Shown: one piece after another, positions 44,490-54,951 of the stretch | How the letters are laid out: every line of letters starts with the position of its first letter | Numbering within the stretch: position 1 is the first letter of the stretch | Origin: Oscarella lobularis | Lineage: Eukaryota; Porifera; Homoscleromorpha; Homosclerophorida; Oscarellidae | Length of the DNA stretch: 64,000 nt | NCBI RefSeq assembly: GCF_947507565.1 | Contig: NC_089176.1 | Location: 2,294,001-2,358,000, forward strand | Reading direction: 5' to 3' | The notes under the pieces: model-generated | What the model was told of the DNA's origin: nothing | Seen by the model: only the letters and a program-made list of their open reading frames with translations | The model's database searches: none | Position numbers and translations under genes: made by a program

Positions 44490-44647
44490 GTTTACAATAG
44501 ATAGTGTTTCTTGATTTATTGATTTGTCAGTTGACAGTCTGTGTTGCAAATTATTTTTTCTCTAGCTAAGAGTTCAACCCGCCTTTGGGTGTCTTGCGGC
44601 AACGACACTCCGGATACGGGTCCATTCATACGTTGCGGGGGCGTACA

Positions 44648-45736
44648 ATGGCAAAGGAACCGTACTTTCTGTGCCAACTAAACCAATCTAACGAGACTGG
44701 ATATGCTATGGTCTTTAAGTATCCTCCGATCAACGGGACAAAGAAGTTCGACCACTTTTGGTTCGTTTTCACGGCTCTAATTCTTGTGGGAAACTTCTTA
44801 GTGCTGCTGTGGCGATTTTCGCGTTCAAAAGAGCACCGATGGACCATTCCGTCAATACTCGTCATCAATCTAGCTCTTTCGGACTTTCTCCTCGGCGTCC
44901 AAATGTCTGTTTATCTCTTCCTTACGTCGTGGTCTTGTGCCGTTTTCAAGCGCAAAGACGTGAGCTCGACACTGTGCGGCATTTCAGCGGCTCTTCAAGT
45001 GACGAGTGTAATTCTATCAGGATTAGTAACGGTCACCATAGCCGCATTCTACACAATTGCTCTCTTTGGCCTTTGCTGCCTAGGACAGCCCCAGTGCACC
45101 CGCAAAATTGCAACGATTTTTCTCGTCGTAGAGTGGATCTTAGCCGCAGGTGCGGGAATAGCGTATCAGCAAAATAACCCTACGTACCCATTTTCAAAAC
45201 CACAACTCTCAAATTCATCAAATAAATACTTGATTGCTTTTGTCTCTGAAGGTTGTCTTCCAATGACCGGATTCTTCCATGCAAAACACGTGTACAAACC
45301 AAACGTTGTCATCGGTTCGGTTGTTCTCTTCTTTTTAGTCCTAGCAGCTGTCTCCTATGCTGTTATGCTAAGAAGACTCCAAGGACAAACTCAGGCAGTT
45401 GATGCAGTATCTATCAGAGGAATAGGCGTTCGGCTTATTGTTATTGCTTTTTTCTCGTTGGCATGTTGGATTGCGTATATACCTCTCACACTGGAGAAAC
45501 GGTACTATTATTGTTTAATTGTTCTTTCTTTTGCTGCTATTTTCAATCCGCTCATCTTTACGATTCTCTCAAAGCCATTCTTTATATCAGTCAGACAACT
45601 GTGGATCTGCGTTCGGTTCAAATGTGGAAGAGCTGTTCAACTGAGGGATCTTTCATCGTTGCACAAAGATCCGCTTCTAACTGACGTTCCCCCTGAAACA
45701 AATCAGACAGTACCGTACGGTGCAATACAGGCATAA
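44648..45736 (+). CDS. Rhodopsin-like GPCR 2 (intronless)
   Basis: Single-exon receptor, paralogue of 27779-28999. Start taken at MAKEPYFLCQL (44648); an upstream in-frame methionine lies at 44585. TM1 has LVGNFLVLLWRF, TM2 NLALSDFLLGVQM, then GLCCLGQPQCTRKI in the second intracellular loop region, and TM7 NPLIFTILSKPF. N-glycosylation sites (NQSN, NGT) precede TM1. It follows propeller-BTB copy A by about 160 bases. Ligand unknown. The shared loop motif (FGLCC..C..RKI) shows the two receptors are recent relatives. Confidence 0.8.
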   Translation: MAKEPYFLCQLNQSNETGYAMVFKYPPINGTKKFDHFWFVFTALILVGNFLVLLWRFSRSKEHRWTIPSILVINLALSDFLLGVQMSVYLFLTSWSCAVFKRKDVSSTLCGISAALQVTSVILSGLVTVTIAAFYTIALFGLCCLGQPQCTRKIATIFLVVEWILAAGAGIAYQQNNPTYPFSKPQLSNSSNKYLIAFVSEGCLPMTGFFHAKHVYKPNVVIGSVVLFFLVLAAVSYAVMLRRLQGQTQAVDAVSIRGIGVRLIVIAFFSLACWIAYIPLTLEKRYYYCLIVLSFAAIFNPLIFTILSKPFFISVRQLWICVRFKCGRAVQLRDLSSLHKDPLLTDVPPETNQTVPYGAIQA

Positions 45737-45739
45737 CTG

Positions 45740-46190
45740 TATTCATTCAGTATTTTTGTTTACCAGCATGGCTTATTTTGTACGTGAGAAGGTAATCATC
45801 TCAAGCAAACCTTTGAGGATGCAGGTTTAGAATGCGCGTTCGATCGACAACGAAACACCTACTGTAGGCAGAGATCTGCTGTAGCCTCGCAAGCCAGTCC
45901 CTGATCTCCCAAGATCAGGGAGAAGGAACTGGCATGCGAGGCTAGATCTGCTGTAGGCTCGAACCCCAGCAGGGAGTCTGGGACTGCAGCCTCGCCAGCC
46001 TCTTCGCACTCGCGCGCGCTGGTAAAATTCCCGGTACAGTAGTGGTTTGGATCGATGCTTCGTCTGCTCACGGATTCTAGAATCCGTGATGCAACGGAGG
46101 GAGATAGAGCGTACACTTGTATTCGAGTAATCTAGTAGTCCATCGGATCCTACTGGCTTTGACGTCCGGCTATGATCTAGTTTGGGGGAA
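45740..46190. other. Intergenic with foldback repeats
   Basis: No gene supported. Carries AGATCTGCTGTAG twice (about 45872 and 45945) around a near-perfect palindrome at 45882-45944. Confidence 0.5.
45882..45944. repeat. 63-base near-perfect inverted repeat
   Basis: Arms TAGCCTCGCA/TGCGAGGCTA, then GCCAGT/ACTGGC and CCCTGAT/ATCAGGG around a CTCCCAAG-type centre. Foldback or tiny MITE. Confidence 0.85.
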
Positions 46191-47430
46191 TGATCTTTCG
46201 GCATTCTCTGCAAATGCGTTACTTCAAGCTTGTCTGCTTTGCATACGTTTTCAAAGGTGTTTTTGGTATGATTTATGCGACGTATTTTGACTTTTTGACG
46301 GTATTAGTTTGGTTATTCAATCCCTTCGTGCCTCTCGTGTTCACTTTTCTCTGCAGAACGTCATCATCGTATACAGTAAGAAAACCCTTTTTTGTCTCTA
46401 ATTTAAAAAGATAATCAATTATCATAGACTTTGATAAAGATGACTGAAAGGGTGCTTTTATTAATTAATAATCAATAAGTAGCGCGACGCTGTCAAGCGT
46501 TGTTTTATTTAGATGTATCCTCGTTTTGATGCCGATATTCCTTCATGGGAAAAAGGTGGAGCTTTATAGGATTGGTTCTGTCTTTATTATTATTGTTTTT
46601 GCGTGTCTAGCCTCATTGATCAATGTGGTCAAATGCTTGCAACCAATGTCGACTCTGGTATGTACGATCCAGAAACGTGCATTGCATCTCTCAGCAGACT
46701 TAGTCCGAATTTCAGAGAAGATTGGGTATGCAATAATAATCTATCGCTTCAATTTTGACTAAAAAAAGCCTGATGGTGTATAAGGTTGAGCCAACTGAAA
46801 AAGAAGTGAAGTCTAGCAAGGATCCTCACCTAAAGTATTACTTCAACTTAGGAGGTAGAGATATGGTGAGAAAGTTCTTAGGAGGAGGCATAGAATATTC
46901 AATTCTGTTGTGTGCCTTTAGACAAAATCTATCTTTTGCATTTTACGGACCGACAAACGCTTTTGTTGCGTTCGTTTCTGAAAGTATTTTGGAAGTGATT
47001 TTTAGTACGTGGCAGCCTGCACGAGTCCGTCTTCTTCCGCATTACACAATTACAGTAGGCACGTCACTGTCAGTAAACCCGGAGGTGTGCGTCATCTGGC
47101 ATGTTGTTCAGTGCGGCTGCGGTAGTGATGGCAATCACTTTCACTTCGGGCTCCCTTGCCGTGGCCTCTCTAACAGCTTTGATGTTTATTTATGTCTTCT
47201 GGGACGTACGTGATCTCTCGGACTCTTTTTTCTTCTGTGCTTGTAATAATTCTCTGTTTCAGTCGTTTTCGGCGCTTCTTCTCTCGTGGGCCGTCAGTCG
47301 CGGATATAAGAATCCGGTGGAAAAGAAGGGAGTTCGTCTGTATTGTTTCTTTTGTCGACCGAAGAATCTCGACGAGGTGGGGCCGGCGGATGTTAGACAC
47401 CCGCGCCCGTGCGCTACATTTGTATAATTA
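46190..47430 (+). CDS. Unidentified multi-pass membrane protein, copy 1 (fragmentary)
   Basis: Several exon-like open stretches with hydrophobic helices: VWLFNPFVPLVFTFLC (about 46310), YPRFDADIPSWEKG (about 46515), MYDPETCIASLSRLSPNF (about 46660), SSKDPHLKYYFNLGG (about 46820) and SLAVASLTALMFIYVFWD (about 47150), continuing by a GT-AG intron to LLLSWAVSRGYKNPVEKKGV (about 47280). I cannot join them into one confident model and do not recognise the family. The same blocks recur in copy 2, which supports a real ancestral gene. May be a pseudogene. Confidence 0.35.
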
Positions 47431-47689
47431 TAATTAGATCTCCTACGAACAGCTGTATGTTTTAGGAAAGCACGGCATTGCCGCACCCAGGTATAAAGAG
47501 TGACATGGTGGTAGTGACTGTTGTGTTCTATCTATTCTTGCAGTTTGAGCGATTTTGTGGCCTACGCGAAGCTTTATAACTGCGCGGCGATCTTTCGATG
47601 CTGCAAGACAGGCACCCTGCATGGAATAGTTCTTTGGGATCTAAAGAAAGGGGGCAAATGCACGTTTGTTCAGGTGATCGAGCGTTGTT

Positions 47690-48424
47690 GTAACGACAGA
47701 AGGCGAATGATGATGAGTTTCTCTAGTTTGGGGGAATGGTCTTTCGGAATCATTTGAATGTACGTTGCTTTCGGATGATCTGCTTTGCCTATGCTTTGAA
47801 AGGCACGCTGGTTTATTAACTGAGTTTATGAGATTTATTTCGTTTTTTTTAGTTTGGTTGCTCAATCCCTTTGTTTCAGTCACGTTCACCTTTCCGTGCA
47901 GGAAGCCATCCGTTTATGCAGTGAGTCATAATGTTTTTAGACATTTCTTCTCCCAAGTGAATGTATTTCATTTAGGCTTTCGCCAGGATGACTAAGAAAG
48001 TACATATGACTTGTGCGTTTTTTGTACACAGAGAGGTATTTTATTTCTCCAGATGTATCCTCGTTTTGATGCTGATACTCCTTTGTGGGAAAAAAGGCAT
48101 GTGTATACTCACCATTCAGTGTCACGATAGCTACATTTCTACTTTTCTAGCATCATTGATAAACTTGGTCAAAGGTTTGCAACCAAAGTCAGCGTTGGAC
48201 GCTACGATCCTGAAACGTGTATTGCATCAGCTGATAAAGTCAACCCAGATTATCGAGAAGATGTAAGATAAATTCTTCACCTGTTGTCTGTATCGTTTAA
48301 TTAATTTTGTGTCTAGTTTGACGAGATGACCAAAGACGAAGCAGAGTCTAGTAATGATCCTCACTTGAAGTATTTCTACAGTTTTAAACAAAAAAGATTG
48401 GTGAGGTTGGACGTTGCAGAGTGA
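47690..48424 (+). pseudogene. Unidentified membrane protein, copy 2 (truncated)
   Basis: Repeats the first part of the 46190-47430 gene: GTTTGGGGGAATGGTCTTTC, VWLLNPFVSVTFTFPC, YPRFDADTPLWEK, YDPETCIASADKVNPDY and SSNDPHLKYFYSF blocks in the same order, then stops being recognisable after about 48424. The C-terminal helices of copy 1 are missing. Probably a truncated tandem duplicate. Confidence 0.4.
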
Positions 48425-48429
48425 ATTGA

Positions 48430-50395
48430 ATTCTGAGTCTTTTTCATAAGGGAAGCGCACTTCTTTGTGTTGTACACATTGACAAGCAATTGTTGGCACG
48501 TGTAATTGGAATTTTACGATGAAGACCAAATTCTTTCTACACTGTCCTATCTGACACTGCCGACACCCGTGAAAATACATCAATTAATTAAATATTTTAT
48601 GCGTAGAAACGCATACGGGTTTGCATCTACCTGTGTCTCGTGAAAAAATGATGCAAGATATAGCGTTGCTTGTGGGTCGGCGACCGATCCTAAACGGTCC
48701 TGGAAGTCAGTAGGATGCGTGCTGCAACGCGCGAGTCGTTCGTTTTTGACAAACGAAGCTTTTTTTGCTGTCCAAACGCTCGCAAGACACGTCGAGAAGA
48801 ACGAAAACGCCGGTTAGGACTCTAACGACTGGATGGCGACATCGACGAACGGCGAACGAAGGGCGAACGAAAACGTTTATAGCGTGCGTTACACTAAACG
48901 ATCGAATGGCTGCTGAAAAATCGTTTTGCAGGCGCATGCAATCACAAAACGAACGTCCAAAGAGCACGCAGTGTTTCTATACGCCATACCTTTCCACTGA
49001 CCATCATTTTCTCGCGTCAGCCTATCGAAAAAAAGCGCTGACGTTGTTCGATCGAGAAATCGACGCTTTTCCTCGAACAGAGTACCTAAAAACAAGAGAT
49101 AAAACGCTGACGCTGCTCGATCGCGCGATCGACGCTTTTCCTCTCGATCAAAGTGCCTAAAAACAAGAAAAAACGCTGACGCTGCTTTTCTTCGAACGAA
49201 GTACCTAAAAAAACAAAAGATTAGTATCTGTTCGATCTGACCATGTACGTACCTTGTAGTCCTGCGTTCGTATTGGCGTAATCCAGGCTACACCGCGTGG
49301 AGGTTCGAACGCATTTGTAGCCCAAAAATTTTTGAGAGCGAGCCGTAGCATCATAGGCTCAACCACGACGGTGCGGCCTAGGATCGAGAACGGCTCTCCC
49401 ACACCGTCCCCCCGACCTCGTTGCACCGCGACCCATGGGGCCATAGTCCTTCGCTTGAGAGGAAGCGGGACTACCGGGTTGAGGGAAGGCGCCGAACGCG
49501 AGTCCACACACAATCAGAGGTCAACTAGTACGTGCTTTGATTTTGGTCTGGGAAGTCAGGTCATCTTAGGCTATAGGTCACTAAGCCGAGTGAGAAACAG
49601 CCACGAGACACTGGGCCCCCCACACGTTTCTTTGGCGGGAAAGTGAACTGATCTGAGCCTGACGCCCACTCGGTATTAACGCGGTACGCCAGGCTTCGCG
49701 ACCCAAGCCATCCAACGGACCTTTTATGACATTCCCAGTGCCAATCGCGCGCCACGAGAAGAACTCGCGCGACGCTCATCCACTGCACCTTACAGCTTCA
49801 GCAAGGATTGGCAACCGGCTGAGCACGTTTGATGTTGACATGATTGAGGCTTTCCCAACGCCGACGACTTCCAGGGTTCCGCCCTTTAGGCTTCCCCCAC
49901 CTAGCCAGAACTGAAGCTGTGCGCTGCGCGCAGTGCTTTTATACCGCGCATGACGCAATCCTGATGCAACAACCGATTCAAAGGCGAGAGTGCTGTACTT
50001 TGCCTAGGCAACGGATCGCTGGTTGGCCGATAGAAAACTCGCGCCAGTTTTCCAGTGTCTTTACGGCGACGTACAGTCGTTGATTTTGGCGCCTAAACAA
50101 TGGCGGCTCCTCGTGGCTTTTGATTTTCGTTCGCTTTATCGAGTCGTTTTTACTTTAGACTGCGCTGCGATCGGCATCGTATTCGAATCTGCCGCCCAAG
50201 TAAATACATTATCTAATGATTTTATGCATAGATCCACGCCGTCGACCACGCGATCGTTTGCGCAGAGCTTAGCTCTTTCTTCGAGATAGAAAAACGCGAC
50301 TGACATGCCGACCAGTCATAACCGGTAGACGTCATAACCGGTAGACGTCAGGATAGTACGGGAAATGCCCACTGTTTTCCAGATCCATCCCGGAT
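48430..50395. other. Gene-poor, repeat-rich intergenic region
   Basis: No gene I can support. Contains the tandem repeat at 49029-49215 and a GC-rich block (49230-49900) with short frames on both strands lacking recognisable motifs. Confidence 0.45.
49029..49215. repeat. About 68-base tandem repeat, nearly three copies
   Basis: Units begin AAA(A)CGCTGACG and end GTACCTAAAAACAAGA; the first two are nearly full length, the third shortened. Each full unit contains a GATCG(A/C)...(G)ATCGACG core. Confidence 0.8.
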
Positions 50396-50401
50396 AGGAA
50401 C

Positions 50402-52028
50402 ATGGAGGACACGTACTTCGGTAAGGTGCTCCACAGCACATGAAGAAAATTGCTAAGCTCGTTCTTTTAGTGACTACTGTTGCGAGAGACGTTCGATTCC
50501 GCGAACTGGCCGGAATTGCCAAGTTTGAGTGCGAAGACGCCATTTTTGTCGCTGATTCGGAACAGAAATGCATCTGGAGAGTCGATTTGACATCAAAAGA
50601 GGTTTCTCTTTATGCAGGAATAAAAGGATCAGAGAAGGGCGGATTTGTTCGTCCATCAGGATTGGCTGCACACGGCTCTAAGTCTTGCCTTTACGTTTCC
50701 GACGAGCATGAAATAAAAAAGGTATTGTTATGGCTAGGGAAGTGTATTGGCGTCGGTATGACGCTATAAAAATTTGAAATCCTAATTGATACATAAGATG
50801 AGCTTTCTGAGACTGCCATGCTCGTGCATTTCAAATCAATAGCACTTGCTTAATTATTCATTTGTTTGCGCAGGTTTGCAAGGGAGTCATTTCAACGCTA
50901 TCCAAAAATGAAAGCAGTTGTATCACCAGCGTGAACGTGACGTCAGAAAACGTTACGGCATCTACTCGTTTCGCAATCTATTGCGCGAAGATCAACACAG
51001 AAGGAAAGTTAAGCAAGTCATTTAGTCTCAAAGCCGGTATCAAAGAAAGATATAGCTCTTCCGCCAATGACGGTTCGATCAAGGAGGCAACGTTTTCGGA
51101 TGTTTTTCAAGTGACTTTGGGACTGAACGGTGAAACGATTTTTGCCGCTGATAGCAGGGCAGGTTTACGAAAAATTGAGAATGACCACGTGTCCACCATT
51201 TTCTCAAAGTGCGCAACGTCAGTTGCATTAGATGACTTTGAGAACATCTACTTTGGTAATGATGATGGAATTCACAAATGGGATGGAAAGGGATATGAGA
51301 CAATATGCATGCGTGATAAGAATGAGACATCATCAGTCGACGGTCAACGTCCGCAATCGCGTTTAACGTACGCTCGTCGTTTGTTCTTCGACTCTCCATC
51401 AGGCCTACTCTACTTTACAGAATCAAGAGCTGTGCGAGCGATTAGAGTCGTGAAACCACCCGTATACCATGACACTCGCCTATGTGATGATCTTACCAAA
51501 CTGATAGATAGTGACGACGTACCCACTGCGGATCAAGTTACATTTTTGGTTGAAGGAAAACCCATTCGAGTTTCAAAGACTATTGTCTGCATACGCAGCA
51601 AGTATTTTAGGACCATGTTTCAATCCGGCTTCAAAGAGGCCACGCCCGATTTATCTGCTATTGCTATTGAAAATACCACGTATGATGCCTTCTATGCTCT
51701 GATCAGTTTTCTTGTCACCGGCCGCATTGACATGAGAAAGTGCCAGTCCTTTCTCTTAGATTTGTTACTGTTATCAGATCAATATCTTGTAAATGACCTA
51801 AAATTGGTCTGCTCACAGCACTTAGTAGAAAACGCCCAACGAGACTCGGAAACGATTCTTGATCATATGCATTTTGCTGAGAGGCATGGTTTTAAAGAGT
51901 TACTTGATTGTTGCTTGGATGTTGTCCTTCCTGACTTGAAGAATGTCTACTACCGTCAAGAAGCGTTCAAGAGACTCGGCAGCAGTGCACTTTATGAAGT
52001 TATCTCGCGCCTTGTGGAAAAAGACTAG
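50402..52028 (+). CDS. NHL-like propeller - BTB - BACK protein, copy B (intact)
   Basis: Three exons fit exactly: 50402-50420, 50471-50721, 50874-52028, giving 474 residues. The N-terminal propeller has repeated FVADS/LYVSD/IFAADS-type strands (AIFVADSEQKCIWRVD, CLYVSDEHEIKK, TIFAADSRAGLRKI, GLLYFTESRAVRAIRV). From about residue 300 a BTB domain (VTFLVEGKPIRVSK, RSKYFRTMFQSGFKEAT) and BACK-like helices (SQHLVENAQ, GFKELLDCCLDVV) follow. The order, propeller before BTB, is the reverse of BTB-BACK-kelch proteins. Probably intracellular, with a CUL3 adaptor role inferred from BTB. This is the only copy in the window whose gene model is fully clean alongside copy C. Confidence 0.82.
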
Positions 52029-52029
52029 A

Positions 52030-52369
52030 ATTGAAAATCAAAATAGTGTTGATTTATCAATTTTTTCAGTTGACTCAGTTGATGTGTTAAAAAAAATTTT
52101 GTGTTTCAAGTATAGTGCCCTGCAATTTAGGTCACGTTTGTGAACGCGTCGGAGCGCTGCTCTGAGCAAGCATCCCTTGATACTTACACAAACCCAAGTG
52201 TGACTGAAGTGCCAGATGAAAGTGAAGAGATGTCCGCTACCAAAGCGTCCATCTAAGTATGGGACACTAAGTAAACAGCAGCACGCCTGCGTCTGAAAAC
52301 AACACACTGAAATTAGGAGAAATTATTAGGGACGGGAGTTGTGCACCATCCCGGATTCCATAAAGCACA
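52030..52369. other. Intergenic between propeller-BTB copies B and C
   Basis: Duplicated 5' flank with GCACCATCCCGGAT (about 52344), also present before copies A and, in part, B. Nothing else supported. Confidence 0.45.
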
Positions 52370-54143
52370 TGGCAGCAATCATGGCGGATTTGGGTAGGAG
52401 TCAAGTCAACATTCTACGGAGTGGAAAACGTTTTACTGTACTGCTCTAGCGAGAGACCACCGATTTGGTCTACTAAGCGGAATTGCGAAGTTCGAGGACG
52501 AAGACGCTATCCTAGTTGCCGATTCTTCTAATAAATGCATCTGGAGAGTCGATTTGACTTCGAAGAAGCTTTCGCTTTACGCAGGAGCAAAAGCATCCGA
52601 GAAAGGCGAAGCTGGATCGTCGGAGGACGACTCGAAGTTTGTGAGTCCGTCAGGATTGGCCACACTCGGCCGTTGCCTTTACGTTGCCGACGCTGGGCGT
52701 GTTAGAAAGGTATGGATGTTGTACAGTGTAGCTCGTTACGGCTAATAGTACAGTGTATATGAATCGGAAAACCCTAATGAAATTGTGTCGTTGATGACGA
52801 CGACAATGGGTCCGTCCATTGGGGATGTAACTTACCGCGGTGATCTCACGTGGCCTGAGTGAGGGGAGGCCACGCGAGACTATAGATGAAACTGGCGCAC
52901 TGCTTGTTCTTCTAATAACGCTTTCCTATATATAGTTGGATTGTCCTTTTGTTTGCTCAGGTTTGCAACGGTGCCGTTTCAACAATACCAAATTTGGGTG
53001 CTCGTGAAAATAGATTTGGTAGCTTGACCGTGACGTCAAGGGGAAAGTCGACAATAGTGCTAACGTGTACTGATTCAACACTCTGTCAAGCGAAATTCGA
53101 GAACGACGAAGAAAAATACCCGAATATCAAAAGGACCTCTTCATCAGCTTTTAATTTTCGTCAAGTGGCTTTTGGACGGAAGGGCGAAGCGGTTTTTGTT
53201 TCTGATGCGTTGACTGGTCTGAGAAAAAGAGACGATGACAACGACTTGTTCACCGTTTGTTCGGTGCCTTGTGATTCAGTTGCAGTGGATGATTTCGAAA
53301 ATGTCTACTTTTGTGCAAGTGGAAAACGTCATGAAGGAGAAATATGCAGGTGGAATGCAAATGGATTAATGACTATATGCCGTGGTATGACCAGGTAGCC
53401 ATATTACAAAGCAGTGTTTGTTATTGCACATTTTATCAGTGTTCGTTTTTAGGAATCGCGACTTTATGACACAACTGTTGGTTGACTCTCAATCAGGTCT
53501 GCTTTACTTTACAGAGCCGACTGCTGTGCGAGTCGTCAGAGTAATACCATCACCTGTGCATGACGACACGGCTTGTTTAGCTGAAGACCTCGCCAAACTG
53601 ATCGATGGTGACGACATACCCGCCGCGGATCAAGTTACGTTTCTGGTTGAAGGGAAACGCATTCGAGTTTCCAAGACTAGTCTCTGCATTCGTAGCACGT
53701 ATTTCAAGAATATGTTTGAGTCTGGCTTCATTGAGTCGACGACGGTGGGCGTGGTAGAAATTCCTATTGAAGAGGCCACGTATGATGCTTTCTATGCTCT
53801 GATTAGTTTTCTTGTTACGGGCCGCATTGACATGAGAAGGTGTTGGCCCTTTCTCCTAGATTTGTTACTGTTGTCCAATCGTTATCTCGTGAACGGCCTA
53901 AGATTGCCCTGCTCGCAGCACTTAGTAGCAAATGCCCAACAAGACTCAAAAGCGATTCTCGGCTACATGGCTATTGCTGATAGGTACGGCTTTGAAGAGT
54001 TACTTGATGGCTGCTTGGACGTTCTCGTTCCTGATTTGGAAAGCGTCTACTGTCAAGAGGAGTTTAAAGGACTCAGTAGCGGTGCGCTTCAGAAAGTTAT
54101 TTCGCGCCTTATGAGAAGAAACATCTACAGTAGTGTTTCTTGA
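52370..54143 (+). CDS. NHL-like propeller - BTB - BACK protein, copy C
   Basis: Four exons: 52370-52394, 52450-52709, 52961-53394, 53453-54143, phases consistent, 469 residues. Same domains as copy B: propeller strands (AILVADSSNKCIWRVD, CLYVADAGRVRKV, AVFVSDALTGLRK), SGLLYFTEPTAVRVVRV, BTB (DQVTFLVEGKRIRVSK, FKNMFESGFIE) and BACK-like tail (SQHLVANAQQ). It has an extra intron before the last exon compared with copy B, shared with copy A, so A and C are closer relatives. Confidence 0.8.
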
Positions 54144-54164
54144 TTTATTGATTGACTCGATTGG

Positions 54165-54785
54165 TGTTAGATTTGTTACTGTTATCAAATCAATATTTTG
54201 TGAATGACCTAAAATCGGTCTGCTCGCAGCATTTAGTAGAAAACGCCCAACAGAACTCGGAAACGATCCTTGATCATATGCATTTTGCTGAGAGGCATGG
54301 TTTTAATTGATGGCTGCTTGGACGTCGTCATTCCTGACTTGAAGAATGCCTACTACCGTCAAGAAGCATTCAAGAGACTTGGTAGCAGTGCGCTTTATGA
54401 AGTAATCTCGCGCCTCATTGTAACGAGGAGACCCGTTCGGCTCCTCGCGTAAAGCACGAATGAGTATGGGCATGCGCCGTAGCGCAGCCATCACACAATA
54501 GTATCTAAAAATAGTTCGCGTAGGCACAATAAAAATAGTTCGCGTAGGCACAAAGAGTTAGGGAGATAGAGTAGGCGTACAAGTAGGTGGACAGACGCCT
54601 ACCGGTCTGTCCACCAGGGACTATATAAGAGATGGTTTTAGTTTGATCTTGTGTGTGTGACTGTGAGTGTGAGGTGTTATCAATAAAGGAAAGTATGGAA
54701 AGTGATGAAGAGGTGTCGTTTAACCTTCAGCGGTATACGACGCCCATTACATCATGAAAATAGACTCGGCTTCAAAGTGTTGATT
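54165..54785 (+). pseudogene. C-terminal fragment of propeller-BTB gene (copy D)
   Basis: Begins within the BTB/BACK exon at LDLLLLSNQYFV and ends at the gene's C-terminus. The frame is lost near GGTTTTAATTGATGG relative to copy B, and the last codons are split by a solo LTR (54419-54751). Closest to copy B. A dead duplicate end. Confidence 0.75.
54419..54751 (+). mobile_element. Solo LTR
   Basis: 333 bases beginning TGTAACG and ending CATTACA, with a TATA-like CTATATAAG near 54620, AATAAAG near 54687 and the 4-base flank TCAT on both sides. Unrelated in sequence to the LTRs at 39952/42682. Interpreted as the recombination remnant of an older LTR element inserted in propeller-BTB copy D; orientation from TATA and AATAAA. 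Confidence 0.75.
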
Positions 54786-54951
54786 CATCAATTTTTCAGT
54801 TGACTCAGTTGGTGTTGTTATTCTGTGTTGCAAATTATTTTTTGCTTCAAGTGAGAATTTAATTAGGCCGTTTTTTGGGTGGCCTGCAACGATTAGTGGT
54901 AGGCGTGTTTTACATGTAAATCGTGTCAAATCCGGGTATACTCGCCCCAAG

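Noticed and set aside
49205-49513. Minus-strand 102-codon frame and a GGTTCGAA box suggestive of a tRNA
   Set aside because: No cloverleaf could be drawn around the box and the frame matched no family by eye.
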